Below, in pieces: positions 63,624 through 64,000 of a DNA stretch of 64,000 bases. The notes under the pieces are model-generated. The model searched no databases, was not told where the DNA came from, and worked only from the letters and a program-made list of their open reading frames with translations. Made by a program: the position numbers and the translations under genes. How positions within the stretch are numbered: position 1 is the first letter of the stretch; the number at the start of each line of letters is the position of its first letter. The stretch is from Paludibacter sp. Lineage in GTDB: Bacteria > Bacteroidota > Bacteroidia > Bacteroidales > Paludibacteraceae. Where the stretch lies: NCBI GenBank assembly GCA_031292575.1, contig JARLGX010000005.1, positions 1 through 64,000 of the forward strand. The letters run 5' to 3'.

Positions 63624-64000
63624 GTGGATAAAGAAAGTGCTGTATTATTGATTTTTACGGGTGGAACCATCAGTATGTCAGAAGACCCGGCAACTGGAGC
63701 ATTACGCCCCATCGATTTTGACCGACTTCAAGAATATTTGCCTGAACTTAAGCAAACCGGCATTCGTGTAAAGAGTATTCCCTTTTTGCCGCTTATCGAC
63801 TCGTCGGACGTTCATCCACCGGTATGGGAGCGAATGGCACAGATCATTCAGGAAAATTATGATGATTTTGACGGATTTGTAGTGCTTCATGGCACTGATA
63901 CTATGGCTTATTCTGCATCAGCGATGAGTTTTATGCTTGAAAATTTATCTAAGCCCGTAATATTTACCGGAGCTCAGTTACCCATTGGTATGATGCGTTC
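63624..64000 (+). CDS. L-asparaginase, type I-like, 3' end outside the window
   Basis: It hydrolyses asparagine to aspartate and ammonia. The frame starts with GTG 63624 (VDKESAVLLIFTGGTISMSE) and stays open to the end of the window, 125 codons. The first catalytic motif TGGTIS and the second, VVLHGTDTMAYSASAM, are both present with the nucleophilic Thr residues. PVIFTGAQLPIGMMRS continues the family pattern. No ATG precedes the TGGTIS block, so a GTG start is needed. The -7 box at 63592 agrees. No signal peptide, so it is the cytosolic type. Confidence 0.9.
   Translation, partial: MDKESAVLLIFTGGTISMSEDPATGALRPIDFDRLQEYLPELKQTGIRVKSIPFLPLIDSSDVHPPVWERMAQIIQENYDDFDGFVVLHGTDTMAYSASAMSFMLENLSKPVIFTGAQLPIGMMR

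Overview
The window reads as chromosomal DNA of a Bacteroidota (Bacteroidales-like) bacterium. Three things support this. Many genes are preceded by the Bacteroidota sigma-A -7 box TAnnTTTG. There is a SusC/SusD polysaccharide utilisation locus (PUL) driven by a hybrid two-component regulator. Two secreted proteins end in a type IX secretion (T9SS)-like sorting tail. Base composition is AT-rich, leaders are A-rich, and Shine-Dalgarno sequences are mostly absent.

Layout. 217-10663: housekeeping and metabolic genes: prfB with its programmed +1 frameshift, a transglutaminase-like protein, a GNAT-ovoA pair (ovothiol), rpiB, thiL, a CPA2-type antiporter and a TerC protein. 10664-11690: a small accessory patch with a dispersed structured repeat and an arr (rifampin ADP-ribosyltransferase) gene broken by a 1-base deletion. 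11916-20752: a ThuA-like protein, sppA, hsp20, an M6 metalloprotease, metG and a 182-aa unknown. 20817-24214: YceI / beta-barrel / YceI genes beside an Rrf2 regulator, with three copies of one operator-like palindrome at the two promoters. 24453-33941: polA, a polyprenyl synthase, deoC, a MazG-like gene, psd, purB and an MsbA-like ABC exporter.

33942-38690 is the main accessory region. It holds repeat-rich DNA, an orphan caspase-like protease with an unassigned C-terminal half, and a GC-rich 221-aa unknown gene. Upstream of that gene lies an array of about 28 degenerate 21-bp units (about 37556-38142). On the minus strand the array has a promoter-like sequence before it and a terminator-like hairpin with a T-run after it. 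It therefore looks like a transcribed repeat RNA or attenuated leader, and it is the strongest candidate here for something undescribed.

38691-56708 is a fructan PUL: a two-module surface protein, SusC, SusD, a DUF4960-type surface glycan-binding lipoprotein, a GH32 with an inserted module and T9SS tail, a thioredoxin-like protein, a GH32 lipoprotein, an MFS sugar porter, a fructokinase and the hybrid regulator with a LacI-type periplasmic sensor. Two transcription units in it start with nearly identical bipartite promoters (39 identical bases, a 20-base unconserved spacer, then 16 identical bases), presumably the regulator's target. The expected flow is surface binding and cleavage of fructan, SusCD import, periplasmic release of fructose, inner-membrane uptake, phosphorylation, and fructose sensing by the regulator.

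56719-64000 returns to core genes: an EamA transporter, alanine dehydrogenase, a Rel/SpoT protein, a FabH-like synthase, shikimate kinase and the 5' part of an L-asparaginase cut by the window end. No rRNA, tRNA, CRISPR array or intact insertion sequence was seen.
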